This document shows, one piece after another, positions 11,970 to 29,492 of a DNA stretch of 64,000 nt (the stretch's first letter is position 1; each line of letters opens with the position of its first letter). The stretch is from Homarus americanus (Eukaryota; Arthropoda; Malacostraca; Decapoda; Nephropidae). The stretch is from NCBI RefSeq assembly GCF_018991925.1, contig NW_024736071.1, positions 13,784,842 through 13,848,841 of the forward strand, read 5' to 3'. A program made the translations under genes and the position numbers. The notes under the pieces were generated by a model. It ran no database searches. It saw nothing but the letters and a program-made list of their open reading frames with translations, and had not been told where the DNA came from.

Positions 11970-12172
11970 ATATATATTTTTATATAGATAGATAGAAAAG
12001 GAAAACAAGGGCACCTTTTATTTTTGTATTCAAGACATCTAGGAGGCAACTGAATTTAGAAAAATCATTACAATTATCACAACCTGTACTAAGTTAATTA
12101 TTACAAAAAAACATAATTTTGAACACATATTATTGTACTAATTGTACTACTGTAGGGACTAAAATTCTAGCA

Positions 12173-12466
12173 ACTATGATGTTTATACTCAAATTAATCG
12201 CTATCTTGCAAGATTTCCAACAGTGCAATTTATATTCTGCTAAGTCAAGTCAGTGACATTTTATGTAAAAAACTTAAACTGTATTGTACATATACAGTAT
12301 TCCCGAGTCCCTTCGCTGCTATGCACTTGATAATCTCCCCTTGACTGTCAACACCTCCTCCCAGTCAGAAGGCGGAAGAGTTTTAAGCTTAAAAGTTATC
12401 TTATAAAATGTCACTGACTTGACTTAGCAAGATAGCGATTAATATGAGTATAAACGTCTCATAGTT
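12173..12466. repeat. Foldback (inverted) repeat
   Basis: The left arm ('gtttatactcaaattaatcg', 'ctatcttgc', 'taagtcaagtcagtgacatt') reappears reverse-complemented at 12403-12466. The left arm carries about 30 extra bases. The same motifs occur singly at about 6010-6110, so this is a diverged relative of the interior of families A and B. Confidence 0.75.
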
Positions 12467-12549
12467 CGCACTACAGAAAAAAAACATCCTTTACCATAGT
12501 ACATTTGTGTACAAAATGGGTATAGTAATATGTTGCTTATACTGTATAT

Positions 12550-13085
12550 AGTACACGTATCTCCGTTAGCCAGAATCCCTCAAACCCGGAACTCTCCGAT
12601 AGCCGGAATTGAAATTTTCTCTGAAAATCATTCCCAGAGCCAGAATTTTCCGGAAAATTCCGGCTTTGGCAACGATTTTCCAAGCGTCAATTTGAGAACA
12701 TTTTCCTTGTGCCTGGAAAATTCCTGGGATGGGGGAGTCGTCCATTACCCGGAAAGCTCTCATTCCCGGAAGTGCTTTGCACCAATTGTTCAGGCTAACA
12801 GAGATATCACTTATGGCTTTTTCCTGCCCACTGGGGTTAGTTATACAGACTTTTCCCTGTGAGAAAAAGCTCCCCCATCCATGGAAATCTGAAATGCCCC
12901 CCCAGGATAAGAACCACTGGTTTAGTGTTAATTCACTTAACATTAATTCAGTTTCAGAAAAAATCTTCTGACACCCTTTCTCGCTTGAAATTAGGTCAAA
13001 ACTTGGTTTAGGGATAGCTTGATTCACTGGGAAAGAGAAAAAAAAAGGGGATGAGGTGGCTTGTAAGATGGCAAGTTGCATGTAA
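12550..13085. mobile_element. Possible Tigger-type element fragment
   Basis: Starts with 'ctccgttagccagaatccct' and 'ctctccgatagccgg', a style typical of one terminus. It contains the near-palindrome 'ccagaattttccggaaaatt'. No second terminus was found. The long antisense open frame (12566-13081) resembles no protein I know. Confidence 0.4.
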
Positions 13086-14158
13086 TGAAACTATAAATGT
13101 TGTGGAAAAATCATTACAATACTCTAATGTGGTTTAGAAATAAAGAAAATATAATATCAAACTAAAAAATAAGAAAAATTAAGAGAATGGGTGTGTATGA
13201 TTAATGAACATATTTGGGGGTGCTAACTGCATTTAGAGCCCAGCTGTGGCCCCTGACTCCCTCCCCCAATGTGTGTCATGGCATACATACTGTGCAGCAT
13301 GGCATCAGTCACATGTCTCTGGGTCAGCTGGGTGACTGCCCAGCTGAACTGCATCGCATCACCCAGAAGGTGGTTTGAGTGGGAGGGAGCTATTTTCTTT
13401 TTTGCATAAAATACATGCTATTATATTTTATGATATGCTATGTATGAATTTTATTGTTTACCATAGCAATTTTATTAATTTTTTATATACAGTATGCAAT
13501 TTGAAATTTGTTTGAATTAGGCTTGCCTTTTGCTCACTAAATTGTTTAATTCTGAACCAGTGTTCACCGCCCTGCTGTTTGAACGTGTTTTTATCCTCAT
13601 TTAGTGATAATTTCTCACAATGTTAGGTTTTTTTTAGGAATGCAACTCTATCATTAAATGAGGATAGTTGTACTGTGTAATGTGCTGAGTAGCTTTCATG
13701 TTAATAAGTCTTATTAGACCTGATCTTAGTTGAGGATGGGTTGGAAATGCAATGAGGGTTTGATTCTTTCACATGGGAAGTTTTTCATGAGTGAAAGTTA
13801 TTTATATATTTTTATTTTATCAGAATTCACACACGAAATTGGGTGATTTATGTAGGGAATCATTCCGTAACTTGCATTTCACATACAGTACATGTTGTAT
13901 GATTTCAAATTCAGATATTCAGGGTTATGGTAACGGGATGATTGAACAGTTAGCTTGTCGAGGAGTTTATTGGTAACGGTCAAAGTAGTATTGATACCAT
14001 GTATTTCAGTGATATATCTCTCTCAACCTATCTGGCATATGTAATATACTTTTCATGTCTTAGTAGTAAAAATTAAAATCAATCCGGTTTTATTTCTGTT
14101 AACTTACAGTGTATGTTCAGCAATTGTTAAGTAATAAAAATGCCTTTTATTTTTATAG
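13086..14158. other. COPA intron, no feature
   Basis: Unremarkable A/T-rich sequence, with a short palindrome-like patch ('cagctgggtgactgcccagc') near 13330. It ends with acceptor tttatag. Confidence 0.55.
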
Positions 14159-14455
14159 GTCAGTGAAGCGCAGAATTTACTGCAGTGTAAAGAATATGTG
14201 GTTGGCATCAGCATGGAGCTCTATCGCAAGAGTCATGGTAAAACAACACAAGAAGAACTAAAACGCTCTCTGGAGTTAGCTATGTATTTCACCCATTGTG
14301 AGCTACAGCCTGGCCACCAGATTCTAACACTAAGAACTGCTGTCAACTTAGCTTTCAAGATGAAAAATTACAAGATGGCAATGAGCTTTGGTCGTCGCTT
14401 ATTGAATCTGGGACCACGACCAGAGGTGGCTCAGAATATCAGGAAGGTTGTACAG
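14159..14455 (+). CDS. COPA: Coatomer subunit alpha, penultimate coding exon
   Basis: Ninety-nine codons, phase 0 at both ends, acceptor tttatag and donor gtaggt. The blocks VSEAQNLL, CKEYVVGISMEL, AMYFTHCELQPGHQILTLRT and RRLLNLGPRPEVAQNIRK align with the alpha-COP C-terminal helical domain (human: [20 protein letters not shown]). It lies between exons 10037-10141 and 31287-31523. There is no stop or frame break, and nothing is missing relative to the family. Confidence 0.97.
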
Positions 14456-15010
14456 GTAGGTAAACATAATGCAAGTTGATGCTATTTGGATCACTGCACA
14501 CACTAATCTGTAGAGTATTTGGGGAAAACAAATTCTCTTGGTGAATGGTCAGTGACCATCAAAGGTAGTTGCTCACTGTGGTGATGTCCCCTCACTGATC
14601 AGCAGTACAGTATTGTACTGTACATTCAGGGAGATGTGTCAAGTGTATATACATCCCCTTTTACAAAACCATATGTTACCAGTGACTTTTAAAATAAATT
14701 TGCTCTTGACCCTTTTCATTAAATATACACCCCAATCATAATTATATGACAGTTGTTTGATAAGTAGTAGTAATGATTGTAGTAGACTTAGAGACACGGT
14801 GGGTGGGAGGGAGGGAGGCGGGAAGTGGAAGGGAGTAGGGAGACAGTGGATATTGCACAACTCTGCTCTGGTTAAAGCTAATCCATTTCTAGGCCACTGA
14901 AATTATGATTTAGGTGGTGATAAAAGAGGTAGTGGTGATCATGTGGGTGGTGATAATGGAGCTGGTTTTGGTGGTGAGGAAGATGTTGGTGGTGAGGAGG
15001 ACACCTATCG
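14456..15010. other. COPA intron; GGT-rich patch
   Basis: Start of the 16.8-kb last intron. About 14905-15000 is rich in GTGGTGAT/GGTGGTGAG units, and the 'gtgggctaatccc' at 15010-15025 resembles 5440-5455 in family G. No exon. Confidence 0.5.
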
Positions 15011-15015
15011 GTGGG

Positions 15016-15279
15016 CTAATCCCTGTAAAAAAAAAAAATTAAGTTTATCCATGTTTCGGTGAATGCTATTATATCGATTTTTTCGGTACTTACCAACGCC
15101 TTGATTTCATCCATTTTATTTCTCACATTCCCACTGTTTGCGTAGTAGACATTTAAGTTAGTCATGTTCCGAGTCCGCTTTTTGATGCGTTTAGGTTTTA
15201 ACTTCCTGCCTAATTTAGTTTTGTCATCATTCCTAGCACTATGTCTCAGTAACCTTTTACTTTGTTTACCCGCTCCCAC
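15016..15279 (-). pseudogene. CR1-like LINE ORF2: start of the endonuclease domain
   Basis: Antisense reading includes LNVYYANSGNVRNKMDEIKA and IAFTETWIN, which are the first APE-type endonuclease motifs of CR1-group ORF2 (Asn and the catalytic Glu of TETW). It stops abruptly after ETWIN next to a T-run. The rest of the endonuclease and all of the RT are absent. It follows the ORF1 fragment on the same strand in the order expected of a CR1 element. Confidence 0.8.
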
Positions 15280-15315
15280 TGCAGTCTCCTCTATCCCCGC
15301 GGCTCATATGTTCCC

Positions 15316-15917
15316 CTAGCAGTTTAAAAACTTCGACATCTTTTGGACTGCTCTCTCGAGAGAGCCAGCCAAGGTTGCCACCCCAGCCCTAGCATAAAGG
15401 TCCCTTCTGCCGTAAAAGTTGTCCCAGTTGTCAACGAATGGGACTGATATTGACTTGCAATAACTGTCAAGATGGCTGTTGACACCAGCTGCCCTTGACA
15501 ACAATTCATTGCCAACTCTCCTGGGCAGGACACCACATATGATAGGATCCCCTCCTTTCACCCTTATACATTCTCTAGCCGTCTTGAACTTGTCAAGGAG
15601 CTCCTCACTCCTACAGTGGCCAATATCATTGCCTCCTACACTGATGCAGATAATGGGCTTGTTCCCATTACCAGACAAGATATTGTCCATCCTGTCAACT
15701 ATATCCCCCATCCCAGCTCCTGTCAAACAGACTCTCATCCTATTTTTATTTTTACCACAAAAAGTTCTATCCAGGTACCAGACCGGAGAATCTAAACAAT
15801 CAAGGTTTTTGTACCTTCCTTGTCAGCTATGTCCCTGACTATGCTAATGTCCAATTCATCTTTCAAAGGACTGAAAGAGTTGGTACACTTAGCTGCTGTT
15901 GTCGTATCCTTTTCACC
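15316..15917 (-). pseudogene. CR1-like LINE ORF1 with SGNH/esterase-like domain, broken
   Basis: The main frame (to 15738, extending to about 15810) reads PIICISVGGNDIGHC, the GxND block of SGNH hydrolases, then FVDNWDNFYGRRDLY. CR1 ORF1 proteins carry this esterase domain. Where the family has a DGxH active-site motif this copy reads RAGVATLAG, so the catalytic Asp/His pair appears to be lost. A further segment (DELDISIVRDIADKEG, 15795-15870) is in another frame, so there is a frameshift. Upstream sequence is replaced by the A/C array at 15918. Confidence 0.75.
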
Positions 15918-16754
15918 ACCACACCCACCCACCCACCCACACCAACCACCCACCCACACCAACCACCCACACCAACCAACCACCCACCACCCCAACCAAC
16001 CACCCACCCACCCACCCACACCAACCACCCACACCACCCACCCACCCACCCACACCAATACACCCACACCACACCCACCACCACCCACCCACCACCCACC
16101 CACCCACACCACCCACCCACACCACACCCACCCACCACCCACCCACACCACCCACCCACACCACCCACCCACCACACCCACCACCACCCACCCACCACAC
16201 CCACCCACCACCACCCACACACCACGCAAACAACCACCCACACACACACACGCGCAAACCAACCACCCACACACCGCACTGAACAACCACCCACACACGC
16301 AAACCAACCACCCACACACACACACGCGCAAACAACACCCACACACACCACCCACACACACACACACCCACGCACCAAACACACACACACACACACACAC
16401 ACACCAACCACACACACACCAACCACACACACACACACCAACCACACACACACACAACCACACACACACACACACACCACACACACACCAACCACACACA
16501 CACACCCACCCCACCCACCCACCCCACGCCCACCCACCCACCAACCACACACCCACCCACCAGCCACACACACCACCAGCCACACACACCCACCACCCAC
16601 ACACACACCCACCACCAGCCACACACACACACCCACCACCACACACCCACACCAGCCACACACACACACCCACCAGCCACACACACACCCACCCACACAC
16701 ACACCCACCCACACACACCCACCCACACCCACCAGCCACACACACACACACACA

Positions 16755-16818
<64 letters not shown>

Positions 16819-18984
16819 CACACACACACACACACCACCACACACACACACCAGCCACACACACACCAACCACACACACACACCAGCCACACACACACAC
16901 ACACACACACCACCCACACACACACACACACCCACCCACCCACACCCACACACCCACACCCACACCACCCACCACACACACCCACCCACCAGCCACACAC
17001 ACACCAGCCACACACACACCCACCCACCAACCACACACACACCCACCCACCAGCCACACACACACACACCCACCCACCAACACACACACCCACACCAACC
17101 ACACACACACCCACCCACACCAACCACACACACACACACGCAAACATACCCACCACACACACGCAAAACCACCCCACACACACACACACACACACGCAAA
17201 CAACCACCCACACACACACACACACACACACACCAAACAACCACCCACACACACACACGCGCGCAAACCAACCACCCACACACACACACACACGCGCAAA
17301 CCACACACACACACCCACCCACACACCACCACACACACACCGCCCACACACACACACACACACACACACACCCACACACACACACCCCACACCCACACCC
17401 AACCACCCACACCGCCAGCCACCCGCACAGCCACCCACACGCCAGCCACGCCAGCCACCCACACACGCCAACCGCCCTACACAACCACCCACACACGCCA
17501 GCCACCCACACGCCAGCCACCCACACACACGCCACCACCCACACATCAACCACCCACACGCCAACCACCCACATCACCCACACACACAACACACGCACAC
17601 ACACACACAATGACCACCCACACACATGACCACCCACCACACCACCACCATACACACACACACACCACCCACCCACCCACACCTACCCACACCACCCACC
17701 CGCCCACACCACCCACCCACCCACCCCCCCCACCCACCCACCCCACCCCCCACCCACCCACCCACCCACCCCCACCCCCCCACCCCCACCCCCACCCCAC
17801 CCCCACCCACCCCACCACCCACCCACCCCCACCCCCACCCACCCACCCCCCCCACCCACCCACCCACCCACCCACCCACCCACCCTCCACCCACCCACCC
17901 ACCCCCACCCACCCCCACCCCCACCCACCCCCCCCCACCCACCACACCCACACACACCACCACCCCCACACCACACACCCACACACCGCCCACCCACACA
18001 CACACACACACCACCCACTTACCACACCCACCCACCCACACACCACCCACCCACCCACACACCCACCCACCCACCCACCCCACCCACACACACCCACCCA
18101 CCCACCCACACCACCCACACCCACACACACCCACCCACCCACCACCCACCCACCACCCACCCACCACCCACACACACACCCACACACACCCACCCACCCA
18201 CCCACACCACCACCCACCCACCCACACACCACCACCCACACACACACACACACACCACCCACCCACCCACCACCCACCCACCCACACACCCACCCACCCA
18301 CCCACCCACACACACCACCCACCACCCACACACACACACCACCCACCCACCACCACCCACACACACACCCACCACCCACCCACCCACCCACCCACCACAC
18401 CACCCACCCACACCCACCCACACACCACCCACCCACCCACACCCACCCACCCACCACACCACCCACCCACACACCACCCACACACACACCCACCCACACC
18501 CACCACCCACACACACCCACACCACCCACCCACACACACACCACCCACCCACCCACCCACCCCACCACCACCCACCCACCCACACACCACCCACACACAC
18601 CACCCACCCACCCACACACCCACCCACAACACCCACCACCCACACACACACCACACACACACACCACACACCACCCACACACCACACACACACACCACCA
18701 CCCACCCACACCATCCACCACCACCCGCCCACCCACACACACACCACCCACCCACACACACCACCCACCCACACACACCCACCCACCACCCACACCCACC
18801 CACCCACACACACCCACACCCACACACCCACCCACACACACACCCACCCACCCACACACACACCCACCCACCACCCACCCACCCACACCACCCACCCACC
18901 CACCCACCCACCCACACACACACACCACCCACCCACACACACACCACCCACCCACCCACACACACACCACCCACACACACCTAG
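15918..18984. repeat. A/C-only satellite-like array, left part
   Basis: About 3.07 kb built from CCCA, CACA and CCACC units with almost no G or T on the + strand. Sub-blocks differ: CCAACCACCCA-rich at 15920-16210; CACA-rich with occasional CGCG at 16210-17600; densest CCCA from 17680 to 17940, for example (CCCA)n at 17851-17884. The minus strand therefore carries runs of GGGT. With only A and C on one strand no stop codon can form, so long open frames exist in all six frames; these are artefacts. Confidence 0.95.
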
Positions 18985-19084
18985 NNNNNNNNNNNNNNNN
19001 NNNNNNNNNNNNNNNNNNNNNNNNNNNNNNNNNNNNNNNNNNNNNNNNNNNNNNNNNNNNNNNNNNNNNNNNNNNNNNNNNNNN
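18985..19084. other. Assembly gap of exactly 100 N
   Basis: One hundred N inside the A/C array. The round number suggests a placeholder of unknown true size. The real array length is undetermined. Confidence 0.99.
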
Positions 19085-19114
19085 TAATTGTGCTTCGTTC
19101 AGTTACGTGTTGCT
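19085..19114 (+). other. Probable Oxford Nanopore adapter remnant
   Basis: The 30 bases right after the gap contain CTTCGTTCAGTTACGT flanked by near-matches to the rest of the nanopore ligation top-strand adapter (from memory, about two substitutions and one inserted T). They are unlike the A/C array on both sides. Most likely an untrimmed adapter at a read end. Confidence 0.85.
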
Positions 19115-23486
<4,372 letters not shown>

Positions 23487-24800
23487 ACTTACTACTACTA
23501 CTACTACTTTTTTCTTTTTTTTATTGTGGCCTCCAGCCTCCCCCAATAGCCACACCTTTGCTGCCATTTTATTACCTTAAAATTAACTATACTAATACAA
23601 AGTAGCTACCCTAGCTGTGTTGAGTTAGTTGAGCCGCAGATCTATGCAGCATTCAGTGATTGTTGCCTCATAGTCGATATCTGCGTCTGTTGTTGGCTTC
23701 GGGGCCAATGCTCTTGTTCCCTTGAGGCAGAGCAAAGCAGACCTAAGGAGAGAGAGGGACAGTCAAAATCTCAACCAGGCTGTAACATAACTTCTGGGCT
23801 GCTGCTTCTGTTCGGATAACACCTCCACGAGTCTGGCATAGAAGCATCTTGCACTTGGTCCCATCCCACCAGAGGTTGTGAACACCAGAGGAGTGAAGCT
23901 GCCTTGATCAACATTCTGAATTCTCTCCCCATATGCCCTAATCTTGTTGTTCTCGTTACTCTTGTGGTGACATGCGGCCATGGGATCAAAAATCCTTATG
24001 TCAAAGAAGGTTCGCTGTCCTCGCGTCCAGAATTCATGAGCACTGACGTCAACACGTGCTTCGTTGGATGTGTTTGAAATCTTATGTTAGAAATTCTCAC
24101 CATCCAATGGAAGGAGGGTCAGTTCTATCCTGACATCACGACAGATTTCCTTCAACATATTTGCTGTTAGACCCCTTACTTTGTCGTGCCTCATGTATAC
24201 GAAGCCCCCCTTTCTTGCCCACCATGGCATGGTGGACGTCATAGGAAGAGCCACACATGCATTGGGAGGGCAAACTTTCTACTGGCCTCCTGTACCTGAG
24301 AGCAATGACATCTGTAAATTCTTGTTTGTCAAGACAAGCCTTTTGCCCTTATTGGTAATGTAGTTAGCCAGTTTGAGGCGCCCACCTCCTGCGCTATAGT
24401 TACTTTTTTTTCTTCAAATTCTCTGGCACTTGCAGCAACTTATCACTTTGTCCATGCTGTCGTTCTGTCGCAATGTACCGTCGAATCTTGTTTACTTTGC
24501 TGGTATCCAACCTCACCTGTTGTGTTCTGAGCTATTATGTGGTTGGTGAGGGCTGCCGTGAGCTTGACTGAGTTTTGATGTTCGGTGGCAGCAATCCCCT
24601 CTGGATTGGTCAATCCCTTCCTCCCAGTCTCGGTGTTAGTACAAGGAGTGACCTTTCTGCTGGAGTTAAGTGAAGACGTTTCAATAATGTTGGAATGAAA
24701 TTGAACCTGATGGCTTCTTCCAGAGGGTGGAGGAGGGGTCCGATATCACGGATAGTGCGCATCAGGTAGTTCCAGCGATGATGATGTTGCTGCTGGGAAT
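23487..24800 (-). mobile_element. LINE copy 2, same family (antisense), inserted in or beside copy 1
   Basis: Repeats the copy 1 region at 21841-23040 with about 80-85% identity by eye ('gaagctgccttgatcaacat', 'gaattctctccccatatgcc', 'gatttccttcaacatatttg'). It starts with the same (ACTACT)n plus T-run tail. Frames at 23763-23989 carry GERIQNVDQGSFTPLVFTTS and GGMGPSARCFYARL. It ends near the 'catcaggtagttccagcgat' block, earlier in the ORF than copy 1, so it is more 5'-truncated. Confidence 0.65.
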
Positions 24801-24889
24801 AGAGTATGATGATTATCCAGCAATGATATGAGTTTTTAGGGATGTCCCCTAGGTTGGTGAGTTTTTAAGTGACTTAAAAGGCCGATACG

Positions 24890-27800
24890 GGATCCGCAGA
24901 GTCGTCCACATTTGTGTTGCACATGTGCAGGGCTGCATCTAGTGCGGAAGGGGCGGTGGCAACGTCTTTCCGGCGTTGGCGCTTGTTCTGCCTCGGTTTG
25001 CAGTCGGGCTAACTCGAAAGTATTGACACCTTCTCATGTGGTGCTCCTCCAAGCGTTAAGATGTGGAGTAATCGACTCCCAAGTGAGGGGGGTTGATTTG
25101 GCACTTTTTCAGGTTTATCTTAAGACTATCCTTATACCTTTCCAGTTGCCCGCTGGCATTATGTTTACAATTCGTTAAGCTACTGTAAAGTAGCTGCTTT
25201 GGCAGTCTACTTTCGTCCATGCGGGTAACATGGCGGGTCCAGCATAGCTGTTCGTGGATAATGGTAGCCTCAATGCTCCTACAGTTAGTGTCAGCAAGAA
25301 TACTGGCATTTGTTCTCTTGTCTTCCCAGTAAACTCGGAGAATGGAACGTAGACTACGTTGGTGAAAGTTTTCAAGTGCCATGAGGTGCTTCCTGTATGT
25401 GACCCATGTCCCACTGCCATATAGCACTTATAGCAGGGTGAGGAGGACCACTGCTCAATATGCATGCAACTTTGTAGATAATTTCAGCTTCATACAGCTG
25501 AAGACACAATTTCGGAGTTCTCCAAAGGCTTGAGATGCACATCTGATCCAGTGCTGAATCTCTTCATCGATGTCTGCGGTGGTGGACAGTTGGAAGCTAA
25601 GATACCGAATGTGGGTAACATTAAGAGAGGGTAGTACCATTAAGCTGGATGGATGGTGGAGGTGTGTCTGAATCTGGGGCAGGTTGAAAGAGAATCTGAG
25701 TTTAACATACATTCACCTCAAGGCCAAAGTGTGAGCAACAAGGATGAGGTCATCTGCATACTGAAGTTCAGTAATGGAAGCTGCCGACAACTTTGTTCTT
25801 TCCTGGAATTGTCTTATGTTGAAAAGACCCCCTTTACCCGGCACTCGATGTCCACCCCGCCGGTTAAATTGGCACTGGCACGAGTAAGGAAGGCAACCAA
25901 GAAAATGGAAAAGAGAGTTGGTTCCAGTACACACACTTGTTTAACTCATTTGGATGGGGAAGAACTCAGACTGGGTGCCGTTGTGAAGGACACTGCCGTT
26001 CATGCTATTGTGGAGTTGCCTCACAATGGTGATGAATTTTGGTGGGCAACCAAAATGGCTGAAGGTCCACCAGAGGGCTTCCCTGTTGACCGAGTTGAAG
26101 GCCTTGGCTAGGTCGATGAAGGCCATGTACAGGTCACGACGCTGTTCTCTGCACTTTTCCTGTATCTGGTGTGCAGCAAAGATCATGTCAGTGGTGGTCT
26201 AAAACCACATTGAGATTCTGGGAGGAAGTTTTCCGCCTCAGGAAGGAGTCTGTATAGGAGGACTCGGCGATAATCTTGCCAGCTATGGAGAGCAGCGAGA
26301 TCCCATGGTAGTTGCCACAGTCCGACTGGTCTCCTTTGTTCTTTTAAATATTGACAATGGAAGCGTCTTTAAAGAGCTTGGGGGATTTCCTCCTTTTCTC
26401 ATATATTCTCCAGGAGAGATTGGAGACGGCTGGTAAGCAGAGGTCTTCTTGCTTTATACACCTCGGCTGGGATTCCATCAGGCCCTGAGGCTTTGATATT
26501 TTCTTCTGTTTGATGGCAGTAACTACCTCATACAGGGATGGAGGATAGCTGAGGTGGATCAGGTCTGGATGCTGAGGGACCTGCTGGGTAGTGAGGACAT
26601 CCACATCGGTGTTTCGGTTGAGCAACGAATGGTAGTGCTCTTTCCAGAGTTGAAGGAGGCCTTCATCGTCTTTTATTATGAATTTTCCGTCAGATGAGCG
26701 GAGTGAGGCTGCGCCACTAGTGGTTGGCCCATAAAAGATTTAGTGGAATTGAAAAATTCACGCATCTTGTGTTGATCTGCATATTTTTGTATTTCACATG
26801 CTTTATTTTTAAGCCAGTCATTCTTTAGAATGCGAAGTTCCCGCTGGGCTGCCGATTTCTTCTTGTGCAAGGTATCAGCTTTGGTCCGAGACTGAGGGTT
26901 GTCCTGCCATTCAGTAAAAGCAGCACATTTATCATCGATGAGTACTTTGATTGCCAGGTCATTTTCATCAAAAACCAGTCCTGGTGTATTCTTTTTATCT
27001 GGCTGAGGGGGTCTGCAAGATTTTGTCAAAACAGTGTTGATTTGCGTTGTTTGCTGTTGGGTTGTTTATAAGCTCATGTTCGAGCTGCTTTCTGAAAACA
27101 TGTGCTACTGCTGGGCCCTCCAGACGCTTAGGATTAAAACCTCTTCTGGAGGCTTGCTGCCTTCGCCGTTTTGGGGCAACGTGAAGTGAGAGCTTGGTTC
27201 TGTCAAGTCGATGATCAGTGTCACAGTGGTCTGAGCCACTCATGGCATGGGCCACGAATCCTTGAACTTATAGGCCTGCCTAAACAAGGCATTGGTGATA
27301 GTGAGGCTGTGCGCAGCACACTTGCTGAGGAGGAGTAGGCCATTGGCATTACACTTGCCTAGTCCATTTCTCCCCATGGTTCCCTGCCAAATGTTAGCAT
27401 CTCTGCCAACTCTGGCATTGAAGTTGCCAAGGAGCACAACCTTGTCTTCTCTGGGGATAGAGGTTAGCACTGTCAAGGTCGGCATAAAAGGCCTCCTTGA
27501 TGTCATCCTCTGCATCCAGTGTTGGGGCGTATGCACTGATGAAAAAGACATGGCGCGAGTAATTCAGTGGGACTCGAAGCGTCATGAGGCGCTCCTTGAT
27601 CCCAATAGGCATTTCAGTTAGCCTGTGTAGGGTGCATTGGCAGATGACAAAGCCAACTCCATAAATGCGATTTCTCTTCGCAGTAGGCTTACCCTTACAG
27701 AAGAAGGTATAGCCAGACCCCCGTTCTGTGAGCTGACCCTCATCTGGGAGCCGGGACTCACTGATGGCTGCTATGTCGATGTTATACCTAGCCAGCTCTT

Positions 27801-28960
27801 TTCCACAAGGGCAGTTCTTCTTTCAGGACGCTCATTTGTGCCAGTATCCTGAAAGGTCCTGACATTCCATGCAGTGACCATAAGAGATTGTAAGGTATGT
27901 TTTTGTTTAGATCTGTGATTTTGACTGTGTTTTCGACCGCATAAGGATGACCTTACTGGGTGCGGCTGTCCTCTCAGGTTGGTTTTTAGGCAGGCTAGCC
28001 CCCTCCCCATGTGGGGTGAGCAGAGTGGCTTCTCAAAAGGGCTGCTCAGTCACACAGACAGGACCAGATTGCACTGCTGCCTTGATCCCAGTGCATAAAA
28101 GATCATCTTGTCTGTGCCGCCCATATGCAGAGTTGTGACTAGAGACTCCCGGTAGTCATCTCTGCCTGTCCCCGTCGCCACTCATCCGTCGCCATAGGAC
28201 TTTTGGTGGTATCGGGGTTTTGATGATGATGAGAGGTATGATGAACTGGATGATGGCTGCGTGTGAGTTGATTTATGTGGTGAGGCAGGAGCGCAGGCTG
28301 GAACCATACATCTTGGCTCTCCCTTTTCCTGATCCAGTGGTGCAAGCGTTGCAACGACTGGGGAGAGGAAGAGTTGCAATGGACTGCCGATCGCCCAGTT
28401 TGTTGGGTTTCGCCTTAGTAGCCTGTCCATCAGGCATTGCCTTCGTCCGCCGGTGTAGTCGTTGGGTTTTGACGGTGGTCACCTCTTCCGCCTACACCGC
28501 CGTTGGGGGCTTGTTGGAGCTCTGTAAGCATGTCTGCCTGATGCTGGGCTCCACTTCAGATTTTTCGTTCTGGGTTTACTCCCGTAGCCTTATACCTACC
28601 AAGGTTAATCCGCAAGGCAGTGGGGCAATGGCTGGTAGGCACCAGAACGTGTCCACATGCCAGTGGGCCTATGCCCTGTCCCTCTGGGGCCCACTGCTAC
28701 TCCGAGATCCCCTGCTTGTCTAGCCTGGGCCCATGAGGCACCCAATTACCTTGTGTTGCCATGAGGAGGCATAGCAGGAGTCCTGATGGTGAAGAAGCTG
28801 TGTACTGGCAGGGGAAGACTTATGCAAGTTGCTTCCCTGTTCGCCACGATGGCTAGCCAGCGGCGGCAGCTGAAAGCGAGAGGGAGCAAGCAGTGCTTGC
28901 ACCTTAACACTAACATTACAGTAGTGCTGCCACACTAGACGCATTACACCATCCTGTTTG
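24890..28960 (-). pseudogene. RTE-type LINE, nearly full length, multiply frameshifted
   Basis: Order on the minus strand: possible 5' region (28139-28960); APE endonuclease start WNVRTFQDTGTN and ERPERRTALVEK (27771-27900); ERLMTLRVPL and [22 protein letters not shown] (27450-27610); [10 protein letters not shown] (about 27430); linker GRAF-type segment ending LTENS (26676-27029); RT start (26344-26625); LYMAFIDLAKAFNSVNREAL (25941-26140); LQYADDLILVAH, the RT catalytic motif (about 25740); C-terminus LYGSGTWVTYRKHLMALENF and RLPKQLLYSSL (25056-25427). Each segment is in a different frame, so it is inactive. It sits antisense in COPA's last intron. The closely related split fragment at 2591-5625 shows that the family is dispersed. 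Confidence 0.88.
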
Positions 28961-28963
28961 CGA

Positions 28964-28987
28964 CACACACACACACACACACACACA
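28964..28987. repeat. (CA)n microsatellite
   Basis: Short CA run at the 5' side of the antisense RTE. A second short CA run lies at 29145-29162. Confidence 0.85.
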
Positions 28988-29492
28988 AAAGTTGAATTCA
29001 TGTAAAATAAATGTGCGTAAGATGCAACACGACCGTATAAATGATATGGGATGCCTGAAAATGAGTGTGGAAAGATAATATCTTACACACCAGTGCGAAT
29101 GCTTAGGGTCATGGGAGACATCTCACTTCTAATGGTCCACATAGTGACACACACACACACACCGTCTTTGGCCAGTGAAAGAGTTAATGGGTGCATTTCT
29201 GATATCGAAAACTTTGGTATTGTTTGATAATATATTCAGGTTGTTTTGGCAATGGACATACTCAGATACAGTACAATATTTATAAACTGAAAATATAACT
29301 ATCTTCTTAGCATTTACCCTTAAATGGCACTTAAGGATTCCCTGATCTGACCCCTTATGTCCAAAAACTGGAATGCAAGGAATAACAGACATCCACTGAT
29401 GTTGGCCATCATCCCTACAGCTAACATTAATTGATATCGAGTTCCATTTAAGGGTTAATACTTGCTGTAGTTTTATTATTTGTTTTAGACTA

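Noticed and set aside
11684..12049. Arg/Glu-rich open frames
   Set aside because: Translation of a CT/GA microsatellite; no homology outside the repeat.
12566..13081. 171-codon antisense frame
   Set aside because: No recognisable domain, lies in a likely transposon fragment, and overlaps another frame of similar length on the opposite strand.
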